Assembly: GCA_009869945.1 (NCBI GenBank)
Contig: WIXG01000124.1
Span: forward strand, 1 to 64,000
Source: Mesaphorura yosii
Taxonomy: Eukaryota; Arthropoda; Collembola; Poduromorpha; Tullbergiidae
DNA length: 64,000 bases
Direction: 5' to 3'
Part shown: positions 28,299-39,700 of the stretch, in pieces
Layout of the letters: each line of letters starts with the position of its first letter
Numbering within the stretch: position 1 is the first letter of the stretch
Position numbers and translations under genes: made by a program
The notes under the pieces: generated by a model
What the model saw: the letters and a program-made list of their open reading frames with translations, nothing else
Database searches by the model: none
What the model was told of the DNA's origin: nothing

Positions 28299-28814
28299 TG
28301 TCAGTGTAACACGATAACCAGACGTACACGATGAAAGACACGGATGGCTGGATATTCGGATAGATGTGATGAACGGATGAACGACATGAACTTGAACCAC
28401 GCCACGGACGGTTTGGTGGATGTGGAACATGTTTCATTTCCTCTTGTGTAATGTAAACATACGTGCAGGGCAGTTCAACATTCTCAAATCACAACAAAGG
28501 CCTGCATACGCGGCAACCCTCGCACACTCTGTACAACGGCTTCCCCAAGCTTGCTTTTGTGACCGATTTTGACATTTCAATCGATTCGCAATACTATTGA
28601 TTATTTCCGGTTCCCCTTATCACGAACAGTTGAGACAATGCAGTTATTGTGCAGTTTTGTTATCAATAAGCCTGCTGCGCGATTCGGATTCCTCTTTCTG
28701 CTGCGAGCCACATCGTAGAACGAAAACGTATGTCAAACTGCCATCAAAGTTATTAATTCGAATTTCTTTTTATAATCTAATCTATTTCATCGATTGATTC
28801 CGTAGACGAAGAGA

Positions 28815-30631
28815 ATGGAAGCACCACGAGTAGCATTTTCTGACAGCATTGATTGCTCAGTTGTATCATGGGCTCCGAATGGATTGTTTCTGGCCCACGA
28901 CTCTGTCGCGTCGTCCTCCAAATCCGTGAACCAGACTGAAATTATCATCCGTGATGTCAAATCACAACTCGGATTTCATAAAGCATTTCACTACAAAACT
29001 TTGCATGGGAAGACAAAAATCAACTGCCTCAGCTGGTCATCCGATTCCTGTTATATCGCAGCCGGACTCTATGATGTTGGTGTGGTTCAAATATTTTGCT
29101 TAGATTCGAACAACTTCCGATGCAAACTCGAAGTTGGCAATGAGATAGATGGTGTTGGTCTTATTGACTTTTGTTGGAGTCCGAGATCGCGTCACGTTTT
29201 GACCACTGCAGCGGATTATGTGAGCCAAGTCAGCACTGCCTTGTTTTATTTGACTGATTGAAGATGCTTATTACAGATCCAGTTGACAATTTGGCCGCTT
29301 ACAACGCCAGCGACATCAAGAAACATTCTTTACGTGCGTGACATTTTACCAATAGAAAAATTTAAAGCCTTTTCAGAGGATGGGAGCAAACTGGCACTTG
29401 CTCAGTACGACACTGGAATAGGGGGCGAACACACTAATGCAGCGGATAAAAAGATAATAACAATTTATAATGCAACCAACTGGAAACCCGAGATTGTAAG
29501 TAAAGAATTTGAAGCCCTGATTGTCCTAAAACTGAATGCTGTGCTTCTACCGATATTCTGCAGATGTTTACAATTCAAGTTAAGGACTTGGCTGGCATAA
29601 AATGGAGTCCAGATCCATCCGCTCAAGTTATACTTCTTTGGGACTCTCCGCTGTTTTCGAATTTATACTTGTACTCCAATACCGGTGATCTTCTCAAGCA
29701 CGTTTCACCGGATGGTTTATCATCAGGAATCAAAACAATCGAATGGTCAATTACTGGGCAGTTCCTGGTGTTCACCAATCATACCAACACAGTATGCAAT
29801 TTTTGTCTTAATTTTGGGCTTGGGCAAGTTTAGATTTAGAAGATTGACCGTCAATATGTGCAGATACGTATTTTGAACGGACTGACCTACGGAACCTTAC
29901 TTGAAGAGACAGTTGACATTGACATTCCTAAGATGTGGCCAGACTGTGTCATTTACAAGGAAGAGGTTGAACAAACGGCATCCTCGACAAGTCCTGCTGG
30001 ATCTCCGACTGGACCCATAAAATATACGTGTACGTTCTTTGCTAGGATTGAGCTCTTTAAATTATTAACAGTTACAAAATCGGTCAATCAGTTCTTTTAT
30101 TCGCAAATGTTCATTGCTGATTGTGACTTGCAGATTCCATATGCAAAAAGATTCATGACTCAAACGTCAAGTCAAAATCGGAATTGGACCCCGGCGTACG
30201 ATGCACGAAGCTAAAGTCCGACAATATTCAATTCAGCTGGGATGGAAAATACGCATCAATTTATTTGAACTCATTTTCAAACATTTTATGGATTTGGGAT
30301 TTAGAAGCTGTCAAGTTGTGTTCAGTATTAGTTCAGCGGCATTCCATTTCAGGTGATAAAAAAATAAGCCAGTAACAAAGACAGTGCTGTGAAGTTATTA
30401 ATGCTTTTGATGTTGACAGATTTTAAATGGGATCCGGAGGAGCATCGGCTTTGCGTGTGTTCTGGTGTTGACCACATTTATTTCTGGACGCCAGCTGGTT
30501 CCTATGTCTCCAAAATTCCAGAGAAAGACTTGCTCGGCCATTTCCTGCAATGGAACGTCAATGGATCTCGAATAGTGATCTCATCTCCTGAAAGAATGTC
30601 TTGCTGTACATTTAATTCGGTGTCCGCTTAG
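28815..30631 (+). CDS. WRAP73: WD-repeat protein WRAP73 (WDR8), 6 exons
   Basis: WRAP73 acts at centrosomes and spindle poles, where it helps anchor the spindle and assemble cilia. Exons: 28815-29219, 29277-29495, 29564-29791, 29864-30029, 30134-30352, 30420-30631. All phases close and give 482 residues (human 460). WD-type blades are recognisable across the protein: VVSWAPNGLFLAHDS, NCLSWSSDSCYIAAG, IDFCWSPRSRHVLTTA, IKWSPDPSAQVILLWD, WIWDLEAVKLCSVL and FKWDPEEHRLCVCSG. The order and spacing match WRAP73 rather than a generic WD40 protein, including IRILNGLTYG before a low-complexity Ser/Pro insert. An AATAAA follows at 30657. Confidence 0.9.
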
Positions 30632-30656
30632 AATGTATTTTGTATGGCGTTATGGC

Positions 30657-30662
30657 AATAAA
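30657..30662 (+). promoter_or_regulatory. AATAAA poly(A) signal for WRAP73
   Basis: A canonical hexamer lies 26 bases after the WRAP73 stop, implying a very short 3' UTR. It sits just before the first copy of the 100-bp dispersed repeat. Confidence 0.65.
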
Positions 30663-30672
30663 TGTTGTGTCA

Positions 30673-30769
30673 AAGTTAAATCTACCTGCCTACTTTCTAC
30701 GGCTCTTTACCGGATTTCCTCAATTACTCAAATCCTCCCAAGTAACCGTCCTCAGATGGGGGTTTACTT
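30673..30769. repeat. Dispersed repeat, copy 1
   Basis: About 97 bp that recur in direct orientation at 32121-32225. The first 45 bases are identical. A middle part differs by a short insertion/deletion, and the final 30 bases (around AGTAACCGTCCTCAGATGGG) match again. The two copies bracket the small minus-strand gene. This suggests a miniature mobile element or a segmental duplication. Confidence 0.85.
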
Positions 30770-30967
30770 TTTTTAAGGTATTTATTTCAACAAATGAGGA
30801 AGTTTAAAACAATGAATAACAATGAACGAATGAATAAAGAACTTTTAGGATTTTGACCATCAACATTTGGATGAAATAACTAAATTCGATGTTTTTAAAT
30901 TTTGACACGATGAACTTCCTCCGCCTTCACATGTAACTTGTGACTGATCGGGAACAGATTGTTAGGA

Positions 30968-31600
30968 TTATGTTTGTGTACAATCATCCTCCAGACAAAG
31001 CGAGGTAGTATTTTCCAATTTCGCCAGACCCAGTGCTAACAGGATATCGCTGACTTCAATTGAATCCATGGCCAGATGCTTGTGAATTCCAGCCGTGAGT
31101 TCACCACTTGTGGAAGGCTGAACCTCTTCCCTATCAGGCTCACCACTTGAATTCGCACGTTCGTCATCCTGTAACTTCTCAATTGGGATGGAAGCGCCAG
31201 CACCTGTTAAAGTAGGTTGTTTTTATTTCAATGGAATACTTCATAAACCAGTTAGTTAATCTTATTTATGTCGGGTAGTGCTGATTCTACCTCAAGGTCT
31301 TTGAAGAATCTTGCTATCTTTTGTTGTTTGAAAACTGCTCCACTTCGCTTCATGATGACCAGTATGTTGCAATCTTTGAAATGGTTGAAAACTGCCGTCC
31401 ACCGAAGTCACCTGCAACAAACAGTAAATAAATTAAGGTTAGTATCAGGAGTACATAAACATTTGAAAACGCATATTATAATTATTTGGTAGAAGTTATT
31501 CTTACCCTCCTTTGTCGATGAAACGTCCGAAATGACAATCCAGGATCCGAGATTACTGGATGGGTACATTACGCCCACTTCTAGCGGTAGCTGAAACCTA
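30968..31600 (-). CDS. Small minus-strand gene, putative PIP-box protein (structure uncertain)
   Basis: Not recognised as a named family. The last exon (30968-31168) encodes an acidic, Ser-rich tail ending SLCLEDDCTQT. It joins in phase to 31291-31353, which starts with an ATG and encodes MKRSGAVFKQQKIARFFKDL. QQKIARFF fits the PCNA-interacting consensus Q-x-x-(I/L/M)-x-x-(F)-(F). This two-exon model gives 86 residues. An upstream exon with a clean donor (ends at 31506) encodes LPLEVGVMYPSSNLGSWIV and may extend the protein, depending on which acceptor is used near 31410-31390. A minus-strand AATAAA is at about 30781. Exon borders and start are my inference. Function is unknown; binding to the replication clamp is a hypothesis. 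Confidence 0.4.
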
Positions 31601-32120
31601 GTTTCCTAACATTGAACTGAAATATCTGCGTAAAACGCGTGAGCAAAAACTAAAAAAGGACAACAGCAGTCACAGCATGTGTACGCGCGGAAGGAAGGAC
31701 GAGAACTGCAGGAAAAAAAAATTCTTTCACACAAAGCAGCCAGCAAAGAGCAAAGCAACAACTACAACGCATTTTATGTAGTACTGCTGTACAGTCGCAC
31801 TGTTGCACAGCTGTTATACAGGGTTATATATTGTCTATATTATTAATATAATATTATCATCAGAAACTCTTATAATGACGGTGATATTATGTTTGCTCGC
31901 TTGGGCACTATCTCCTCAGATACTACTAAATATTTTCAAAAACGGTTTTCACCGTGATGTGCGCCATGTTTAGGCTCAGCTAACTGGCTACTTTGATTTA
32001 TGTACACATCCCCACAAATAAAACACAGTTCCCATGCAATTCTGTTGTAGTTAAAGGAGGCGAGTATAGTCTGCGGAACAGGCTATTTATAATATTTAGG
32101 TATTATTGTGACAATGTATA
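31601..32120. other. AT-rich spacer
   Basis: It contains a short AT-rich tract around 31835-31860 and no supported gene. Confidence 0.5.
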
Positions 32121-32225
32121 TAAGTTAAATCTACCTGCCTACTTTCTACGGCTCTTTACCGGATTTCTGAAATCCTCCCTGCCGGCATCCTCCCAAGTAA
32201 CCGTCCTCAGATGGGGTTTTATTTT
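32121..32225. repeat. Dispersed repeat, copy 2
   Basis: Direct repeat of 30673-30769, about 1.45 kb downstream, with a short extra segment (CTGCCGGCATCC-like) in the middle. Beyond GGGG at the right end the copies diverge. Confidence 0.85.
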
Positions 32226-33179
32226 CGGTCAGGGGAGCCCTTCCCCATCCTCAGGTTACAAGATCACAAGATGCAAACCTCCATTTTGAGAAAGACATGG
32301 GCTCTAGCGTTTAGAATTACAATTTTTCAGCTTTAAATCTTACTTTCAATTTTGAAATTCCGAAAGATGTCGATGTGAAGTTCACGCGCTTGACCTTTCT
32401 CAACATGTTGCCTTACGGGATGCGTTCGGTTTCTCGATTCAAAAGTTGCCAAGAGATAGCAAGACAAGATGATGTCGAAGAAATTCGCCTGAACCCTCTA
32501 CGTGATCGTGATGTGCGTGTGCTAATCATCAAATTCGTGCGACGCAATGATTGCAGTGTAGAATGTTCAATGTTCTTTCGCGATTCGCCTCGAATTCTCT
32601 TTCGCAGTGATGTCGACTCGATGTGGATGTGGTACCGCATTTGTTCGCGCTGTAGAAAATGTAGACTTGATGATGATGTGCGTTCTTAATTGAGATGTGA
32701 TTTCGTGTTGTGTGCGTTACCCGATTTTGCTTAATGTTGTTCAACTCAATTTTCAGATTCAAACCGCTTCGATTTCTTAGAAGTGCAAGTAGTAGTTTTC
32801 TTAAAACCCTCGCGATCAAATTCGATGGACGGATGATGTCGATTACCAAAAGAATTCAGACAGCCGAAGTCTGACACCTTGCAATTTAACTCCTTTGACC
32901 ATTTTGTAGTTGAGTTGCAACCTCAGTCGCATCTCAAATTCCTCATCCCTTAACTTAACCGCTTTCCTCATGCGCAGACCCAAAAATTCTGTCCGTATTC
33001 CATAAATGCAAGGGGCGAAGAACCAAAATCCGGTAATTTCTAACCGTTTTTCCGATGGTGATGAAACTCAAAGCGTCGGGATCGATTTTCAAATCCTGTA
33101 TATTCGGGCATGGGACCAAAGTTAATTACAAATTGAACCATGCAGAACGTACTGCTCCGGTGGGGTTGAATGATCATCG
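32226..33179. other. No intact gene; Arg-rich open frame 32375-32689
   Basis: A plus-strand frame of 104 codons with many Arg and Asp residues lies at 32375-32689, with an equally open minus-strand frame opposite it. No family or splice structure is visible, so I do not call it a gene. Confidence 0.4.
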
Positions 33180-33312
33180 CATCACGTAGCCGGCTCTGCG
33201 AACTTCTTTTCTCGATAAGTTCCCGGTTACGGATTTGCCTTTGCGATGGGGGACGCGCCATCACGTAGCCGGCTCCACGAACTTCGTTTGCCAGTAAGTT
33301 CCCGGTTACGGA
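33180..33312. repeat. Two-copy tandem repeat, 79-bp period
   Basis: Units begin at 33181 and 33260 with ATCACGTAGCCGGCTC. Both contain CGAACTTC and end in AAGTTCCCGGTTACGGAT; about 85% of positions agree over some 55 bp. On the minus strand both keep a similar reading (IRNREL, then KRSS, then SRLRD), so the duplicated unit may once have been coding. Confidence 0.85.
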
Positions 33313-34000
33313 TGTTCCTCTGAAGATTCTCTCTCTGGGACGGTCCGCTGATTAAGGGGAAGACAGGGGTGCTGGGCTGGACCTCCCACTCTTCCGATTC
33401 TCCTACCGCCCGGTTGCTTCTTGGTAAGAATTGACCAAAGGCCCCTCCAATTCTCTCGATGGGGCTGATTTGATTCCAAAAATTCCGCTAGTCTGAGAAG
33501 GCTGACACTGACTTCCGTTTGAGCCCTACGTAAACTCAGACAGCCAATTCGTTTCCGAATACTCCCATTGCTAACCGACTCCGGGTTGCGGGCCGATTCT
33601 CTTCGGGTGCCAAATAGGCGGGATGCCTGATTAACTCCATTAATGTTAACTCCATTTCCGATTCTCCCGATAGCCAACGTAAATCCTGATTAAGATCCCA
33701 GTATTGCTTACGGCTTATGGATCCGGGCTTATCACGGAATCCAGTCGAAACGGGGGTGAGACGACTTAGACTTCTCGTCGTAAACAGAGTCACTGTTTAA
33801 GGCACTGAGCCCTTTTCGATACAATGAGTCACATTGTCTGAAGACCGAGCACGCTGTACTCAGGGGCTGTGTCACAGCCTTCTCCGCACGCGAGTCACTC
33901 ACGGCAGTCAAACCGAAGACACGGTTTGGACGACGGGTTGAATGCGACGGTTCGCGGTGAACGTCTGAGCTCTGGTTTTCTAACCACGGTTGCACAAAAA
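33313..34000 (-). other. GC-richer block with overlapping minus-strand open frames
   Basis: Minus-strand frames of 123, 85 and 87 codons (33306-33677, 33536-33793, 33732-33995) overlap in different frames, as in a decayed coding region broken by frameshifts. No domain is recognised. It may belong with the retroelement-like block to the right. Confidence 0.3.
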
Positions 34001-37000
34001 GCTCCCAATCTTAAGCCAAGAGTAGTATGCCTTACAGCTTAGTTGTAGCAGCAAGCATCATGCCGAGTCACGGTCATGGTATATTTCCTCTCTGACCTCT
34101 TCAACCGAGAGACACTCGGTGATTCGTTGAGTAAAACCAATTCTTCTATACAAACATCTAAGGTGAAAGTCGACTTCTCGTACCAAGGAGAAACTGTGAT
34201 AGAGAGATACTTCAAGCAAAAAATGTGAATGAGCAACATAAATGGTTAGCAAACTCAACCAATTACAAAACATTCAGCTTCAGAAGCAGGTCCATTTTGA
34301 AATGATATTACTTGAACCAAGAAGAATTCTACTCAGCATATCTTCTAGTTGACATAAAGTTGCTCATCACAGGGTACAAAACATGGACATGTGTTGTGAA
34401 AATCGGCATGGTACCAGGTGAGTCACACCTTTCCGTGCAAGCCCGTTACAAACGGCCAACGGATTAGAGATGGACAATCTCTCGTCTGATAGCTTCTTAA
34501 GGAGGAACACTCATGAAATTACTTCCGTGTCGTCTGTCTTGACTTCTTTCCTGTACAGAATTGTGGAGCGGCGGTTAGCCAGCCGTCTCCTCATTCTTGT
34601 ACGGTCTATTGCTAGGTTTTCTTTCTTCCTTCTTCGCAGCGTTCTCTAACTTCAAGGCTTCAACTTAAATGGCGAATTCTTCCATGCGAACGTTCAATTG
34701 CTCTTTCCTTTCCTCCGTTCTTCAATTAACTCAATCGCTTTCAGCAGTTCCAAATTAAGTTCTTTCGACTTATGACAATCCTTTCCACACAAAATGCTGA
34801 TGACTTTTTCTCATACGTGCAGGTTGCCTTCAATCTGACCATTTTTAGATTCGGCTCTCTATCAACGAAGTGTTCAATCTCAAAATCAACGTTATCACTC
34901 AATTGGATGAGTACAAGACGAGATGGACGGATGTTGAGATATTTCAAACTTTGAGTTTTCGATTCGATTCCTTCGTTATTAGTTTGTCCTTTTCTAATAT
35001 GAAATGGGCACAAGGGGCTGAGAACTGGTGTTGATTTGAACATTCAGGACCTTCTGTTTGCTTTCATTCTCTGCTTGCGTTCCTTTTCCAAATCCTATTC
35101 AATGCATGCAGATGATGACTGATGACTGTTCTTATTTGTTACAGGGAAACTGCTTACGCCATGCCATTGATGACATCATTGGTGATTAAGTCTTAATAAA
35201 ACTCCATTAATGACTTCCGAACTGATCATTAACTCAGTTTCCTTCGACTGATGCGTTCAATTCTTCAACATTGTCATAATATTCTTCAGCAATTAATTGA
35301 TTGACGATGAAACTCATTTTCCTAACCACGGCTCGATTTGAACTTAAGCTGATGCTGACTTTAAGTTTCGTCTATAACTTTGTGACTCATTCGACTTCTA
35401 TTCATTGCTACTTCATCTTCTAGATGCGGTGCTCAACTGGACTCGAAAATTCCATGCTGTTACCGATGCTGATACAATTTCTTTTCCCACACGTCTCGAT
35501 TCCGAAATTAAGATGAACTTAAATGTTGTAGAAATTAACTGTAGATATGAAGAGTGAAGATTCGTCAGTGTCGATATTTATACAGTAAAAGATAAAAGTC
35601 GAATGCAAGTCGGTGTACTGACCTCAGCTTTCTCCGTCTTTCGTTGATGATTTGACTTTCCCTTTAGGTTTCTTCCCTGAGTACTTCGAAGACTCTAACC
35701 TCTTTCCTTTTCACTCCCCAGTGACTACTAACTTCGTGACTTTAGGAATTTTGGAACAAGCTCTTACGATGATTTCCTTAACTCGATTAACTCCACTGCT
35801 GCTGCTGGTGTACTGTTAGTTCTTAGTTGCCAGCGTCTGATGCAAGGTACGTTTCTCCCTTACAATTATTCTATGCTGCATTGTCGGGTGTTGAACACAA
35901 TTGACGAACTCCTGATGCCCTGGCTCTCCCGACATTCCTAACTGCCCTTGCGTGCCCTCATTTGATTTCTCACGAACTCCAACTAAGATGAACTCCTTTC
36001 GACTGCCTTCCAAGTCTCTGTTCCTCCACTTGGAATTTTCCGCCACCTTAGGTTTTAATTGTAGAATGACTACATGCCAAACCACTTCTTCCAAACTTCA
36101 AGACTTTCAAAACAAACAGCATTGACAAACGGTCTGTTGTTGACTCCAAACTTAACCACGTGTTAAAGCTTAAGCGATGTTGATGAAAACTGTTCTTATC
36201 TGGTTCAAGACCTGCTGAGTCGTCACCTCTTTGTGAACTTGATTTCGTCTCGTCTTAACCTGAATATTCAGACATCAACCACTCTTAGTGCATTTCTAGG
36301 TAAACATAGCGAAGCCTCAATTTTAGTATGTAACAACTAAACAACTGTACCTTAGTTGCAGTTTCGACGAAAAGGTGAACTGTACTGCGAACCACGTCTG
36401 GCTTGGACAAAAGATAATCTCATGACCGTATTACTTTCTTCGACTTCACTCGTCTCTCCACTTCACGACTCTGTTCCCCATTTCAACTGACTAATTGATG
36501 TTGAATTTTACTTCGAAACCACGTTGACTAAAGTCGAACTTCTTTCTTTGTAAGTGCCTTTTCCAAAATTTACATTCTTTTTCTTCTCTCGAACGCAGCG
36601 CAACCAAAGGTTTAGTTTGATGTTTGATGAAATTAACCTTTCCTTCGTTCTTAGTTGACTTGTGACTTTTCATTCCTCAATTAATTGCACGATATGTTGG
36701 ACTGATCTCAATCTCTTTTAACCATGACTTTTATGACGCTGTGATTCTAACCGCCTGAACCGCGGACGTCTGCTTTTCCAACTGCCAACTTCAACTTTCG
36801 TTTTCCTAACAAGACTACTCGAACTCTTAACGTGATACTGTGATGTGGATGTGAGTTGATTTGACAAAATCTTGCATTCTAGCTTTTTTCGCAGCTGCCT
36901 CGTCAAAATATCTCCAAAATTGAAACTTATGATGCTGACTCGTAAGCGTCTTAACTTTTCTCCTCCGACCATGGCCATTAGAAGCTCAGGGCAAGTCTCT

Positions 37001-39700
37001 CAATATCTTCTATGCTTCTATCCGAACTCGCTCGCGCTGACCAAATGACTTCATTCTCTTTGACCCAACTTGTTTGAATGAACGACTGGTGATGACCTCG
37101 ATCATTTTCTCCTGACGTAGAATTCAACTTAACCACACAACGTCATGCCCTCAATTTCTTAAATCGGTGATTGATGTGGACTGACAGAACACTGAAAATG
37201 CTCCTTCACTTCCCCATTTCGATGTAAGAGGTGCCTTACAAAGTTACACACCAAATCCATCCTTCCTTTCCTCACACCATGAATGATTTCCAGAATTTGC
37301 CCTCAATGTTTTAAGTGATCAAGATGCGGATTCTCATTTCCTCGCGCTTTCGTCCTTGCGACGTCGGTTTCCTTGTGACCTTCCGTTTGCTGATGCATGT
37401 TCTCTCAATTTGCAACGCGCAGTTCAACTCAAGTTGTCGAAACAGCTGACCGAGACCACCGACTTGGACGATACTTAGCCTTCTGCATTTAACAATTATA
37501 TTATGTTACTTTAGTTTACTTACTCCCGACTGATAACTAGTCTCGCTTTATTTCTATTTAGTGCACTTACTTTGCCTTTGACCCTTTGATGTCTTGATAC
37601 TTCGTTTATTTTCATTTCCTGGACTGCCTTAAGTTCTTAAGTGATTTCAATTGCATCCCGACTGGAGTGAATAGATCCAAACAGCGAAGACTATTCACTC
37701 GAACCGCGCCGTCCGTCACGGACTTGACCATATGATGTTGAATTTGCTCGTGCAAAAGAATTCCCATATTCCCGTGTTATGCTCTGCGATTTTTAATCTC
37801 CCGACCTTTCCTTAAGGATGTGGTGTGAGTGGTGTCGAAAGCCAAACTCATCTTTCATAATTTGCCTTTCCCCAAATTCCCAGTACATGTGCGAAATGAG
37901 CTTCTCCTTCCCGCAGCTCACGCAAAAACTTTCTCCTCGAAACCCAAACTCCATTTGCGTAATTTTCTTATCGATATTCGTTTACTCCTTACTCCATCGT
38001 GCCGATCGCGCTTAACATTCCGTATATTCTGCTTTCTTTTCTGCCGAAATTCCTGGCTGATCTTTTTCTTCATACCCGTCAATCGATGTGCCTTCTCAAA
38101 TTTCTAATCCTTAACCAACGCGCCTTATGATGTGGAAGTGCTTTCACCGAAACCAAGTAGATTCCTTCTTATTTTCTAAGATGATATCCCTCTGATGCTG
38201 TAACATGTGAAGAGTTGCCGATACCGTACCAATTGTTCTTTTGCAAAGATTACTCCGCGTTCCGTAGATTACGCGCAATGAATGACTGTTTCTTCCCATG
38301 AACTCTAACGCCTTTGTAGGTGAAGTGAACCAAAAACCCGATAAAATGCTTCTGTTGAAGCTGGTGTTGATTAATGTTGTGGACTTTAGATGAATGTGAT
38401 AAAGTGGATGTCAATTCCGAAAACTGTCCCGCATCCCGCAGTCCTAATTGCTCACCAGCAGATAGATTCAAGGTGAAGTGAACACAGTTCCAGAGATTGG
38501 TTACTTTTCACAGCCATCAGCACAGCATCTGTGGCGATGTGTCCTTTATTTTCTTCTTGGGTCCGAGACTGGTACAAGATGATGAACATGTAAGCGAAGT
38601 GCCGGGGCACGAGCGTAGACGTAACGCAGTCCGATCTACATACTTAAACAGAAACTCCACAAAGACCAAACATAGCATTTGGTGAACCTTACACAAAATC
38701 GTGTTCATAAAATGTTTTTACCGGAACTAGTGACTAAATAGCGAAATGAAGTCTGTAGTAACTGTCACTGTCCGAACTCCAGTCAACTTGGCACAATCAA
38801 TTTCTCATGACTTTCTTCGAATGTGTCGAACTCAGACACAGCTCCAAGTGCTTTCTAGCTTATACTCGCACAAAACAATTCATTAACCAATCAAGTGGTT
38901 CACTTACTTTTGACACCGGCCAAAACAAGGCACTTTACAAGGCAAAGGCTCCTTTCAAACTTTCTAAAACAGAGGGATCCAAACAAACGGCATCCGTATG
39001 ACTTTAAGCAAATAAAATGAACTCGCAGGAATGCTTGAACTTGATCATTGATAAATCGACTTGCGTAGAAATTAATCACGATGCTTCCCAGGTTGTCTTT
39101 TTGCTTTCACAGAAATTCGCATAAGACCTTGATTTGTCCAGAGTAGCTTCCTGCTAACTCATGTAGAAAGGCAGCCTACCAAGTGAGACCTTTGAAGACG
39201 GGTTAGACTTTCACTTACAACTTCTTCTAACATGAAATTCTGATGAAGATGCAGGTTCGCAGATGTTGCTTGAATGCTTGGCCTTTTCCTGCTCTCGATT
39301 CACGAACTCCCATCAAATTAACGCATGGACCATGGACGTAGATTTCTCTCACGAGTAACGAGTGGGCCTTCGCTATTCTTAATCCGACATCTCTCGAACG
39401 TTGAACCAAAAGTCTTGTGTCTGCTCCCTGCTTTCTCCTTATCCTTTTTCATGCTTCGATGCTATTTCCCTGATGGTGAGCGTAGATTCGAAACCCATTC
39501 TGCCTTTGCCTTTCTCACAGCTGGAATGCTTGTGCCACTGATCCGAAATGGAATAGCATGCACGCCTGAGCCTCGCCAGCTCACTTTTCGGCGCAGATGA
39601 AGATGCACTCTGATCTCTGATGCCGCATTCCAGCAGAAGATTCCGTGTAATAACACATCACTTAACTTGTCCACTAGTTGCAGACACAATATTCTACCTA
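34001..39700 (-). mobile_element. Possible decayed LTR-retrotransposon remnant
   Basis: The stretch is pyrimidine-rich on the plus strand, so the minus strand is purine-rich as in charged coiled-coil or gag-like coding DNA. It is full of stops. On the minus strand at about 37815-37945 a frame reads FCVSCGKEKLISHMYWEFGE. This resembles two adjacent CCHC zinc knuckles in which several Cys and His have been replaced. At about 36490-36660 another frame (KPLVALRSREEKECKFWKRH and following) resembles the RNase H end of a Ty3-type polyprotein. Order on the strand (gag before pol) and spacing are plausible. I found no LTRs, primer-binding site or intact reverse-transcriptase motif, so this is a weak inference. 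Confidence 0.3.

Noticed and set aside
32375..32689. Arg-rich 104-codon frame as a gene
   Set aside because: The opposite strand is just as open, and there is no recognisable domain or splice structure.
35816..39409. Short match around CACGAACTCC at about 35980 and 39300 as a pair of LTRs
   Set aside because: Only about 11 bases agree; the flanks do not align.
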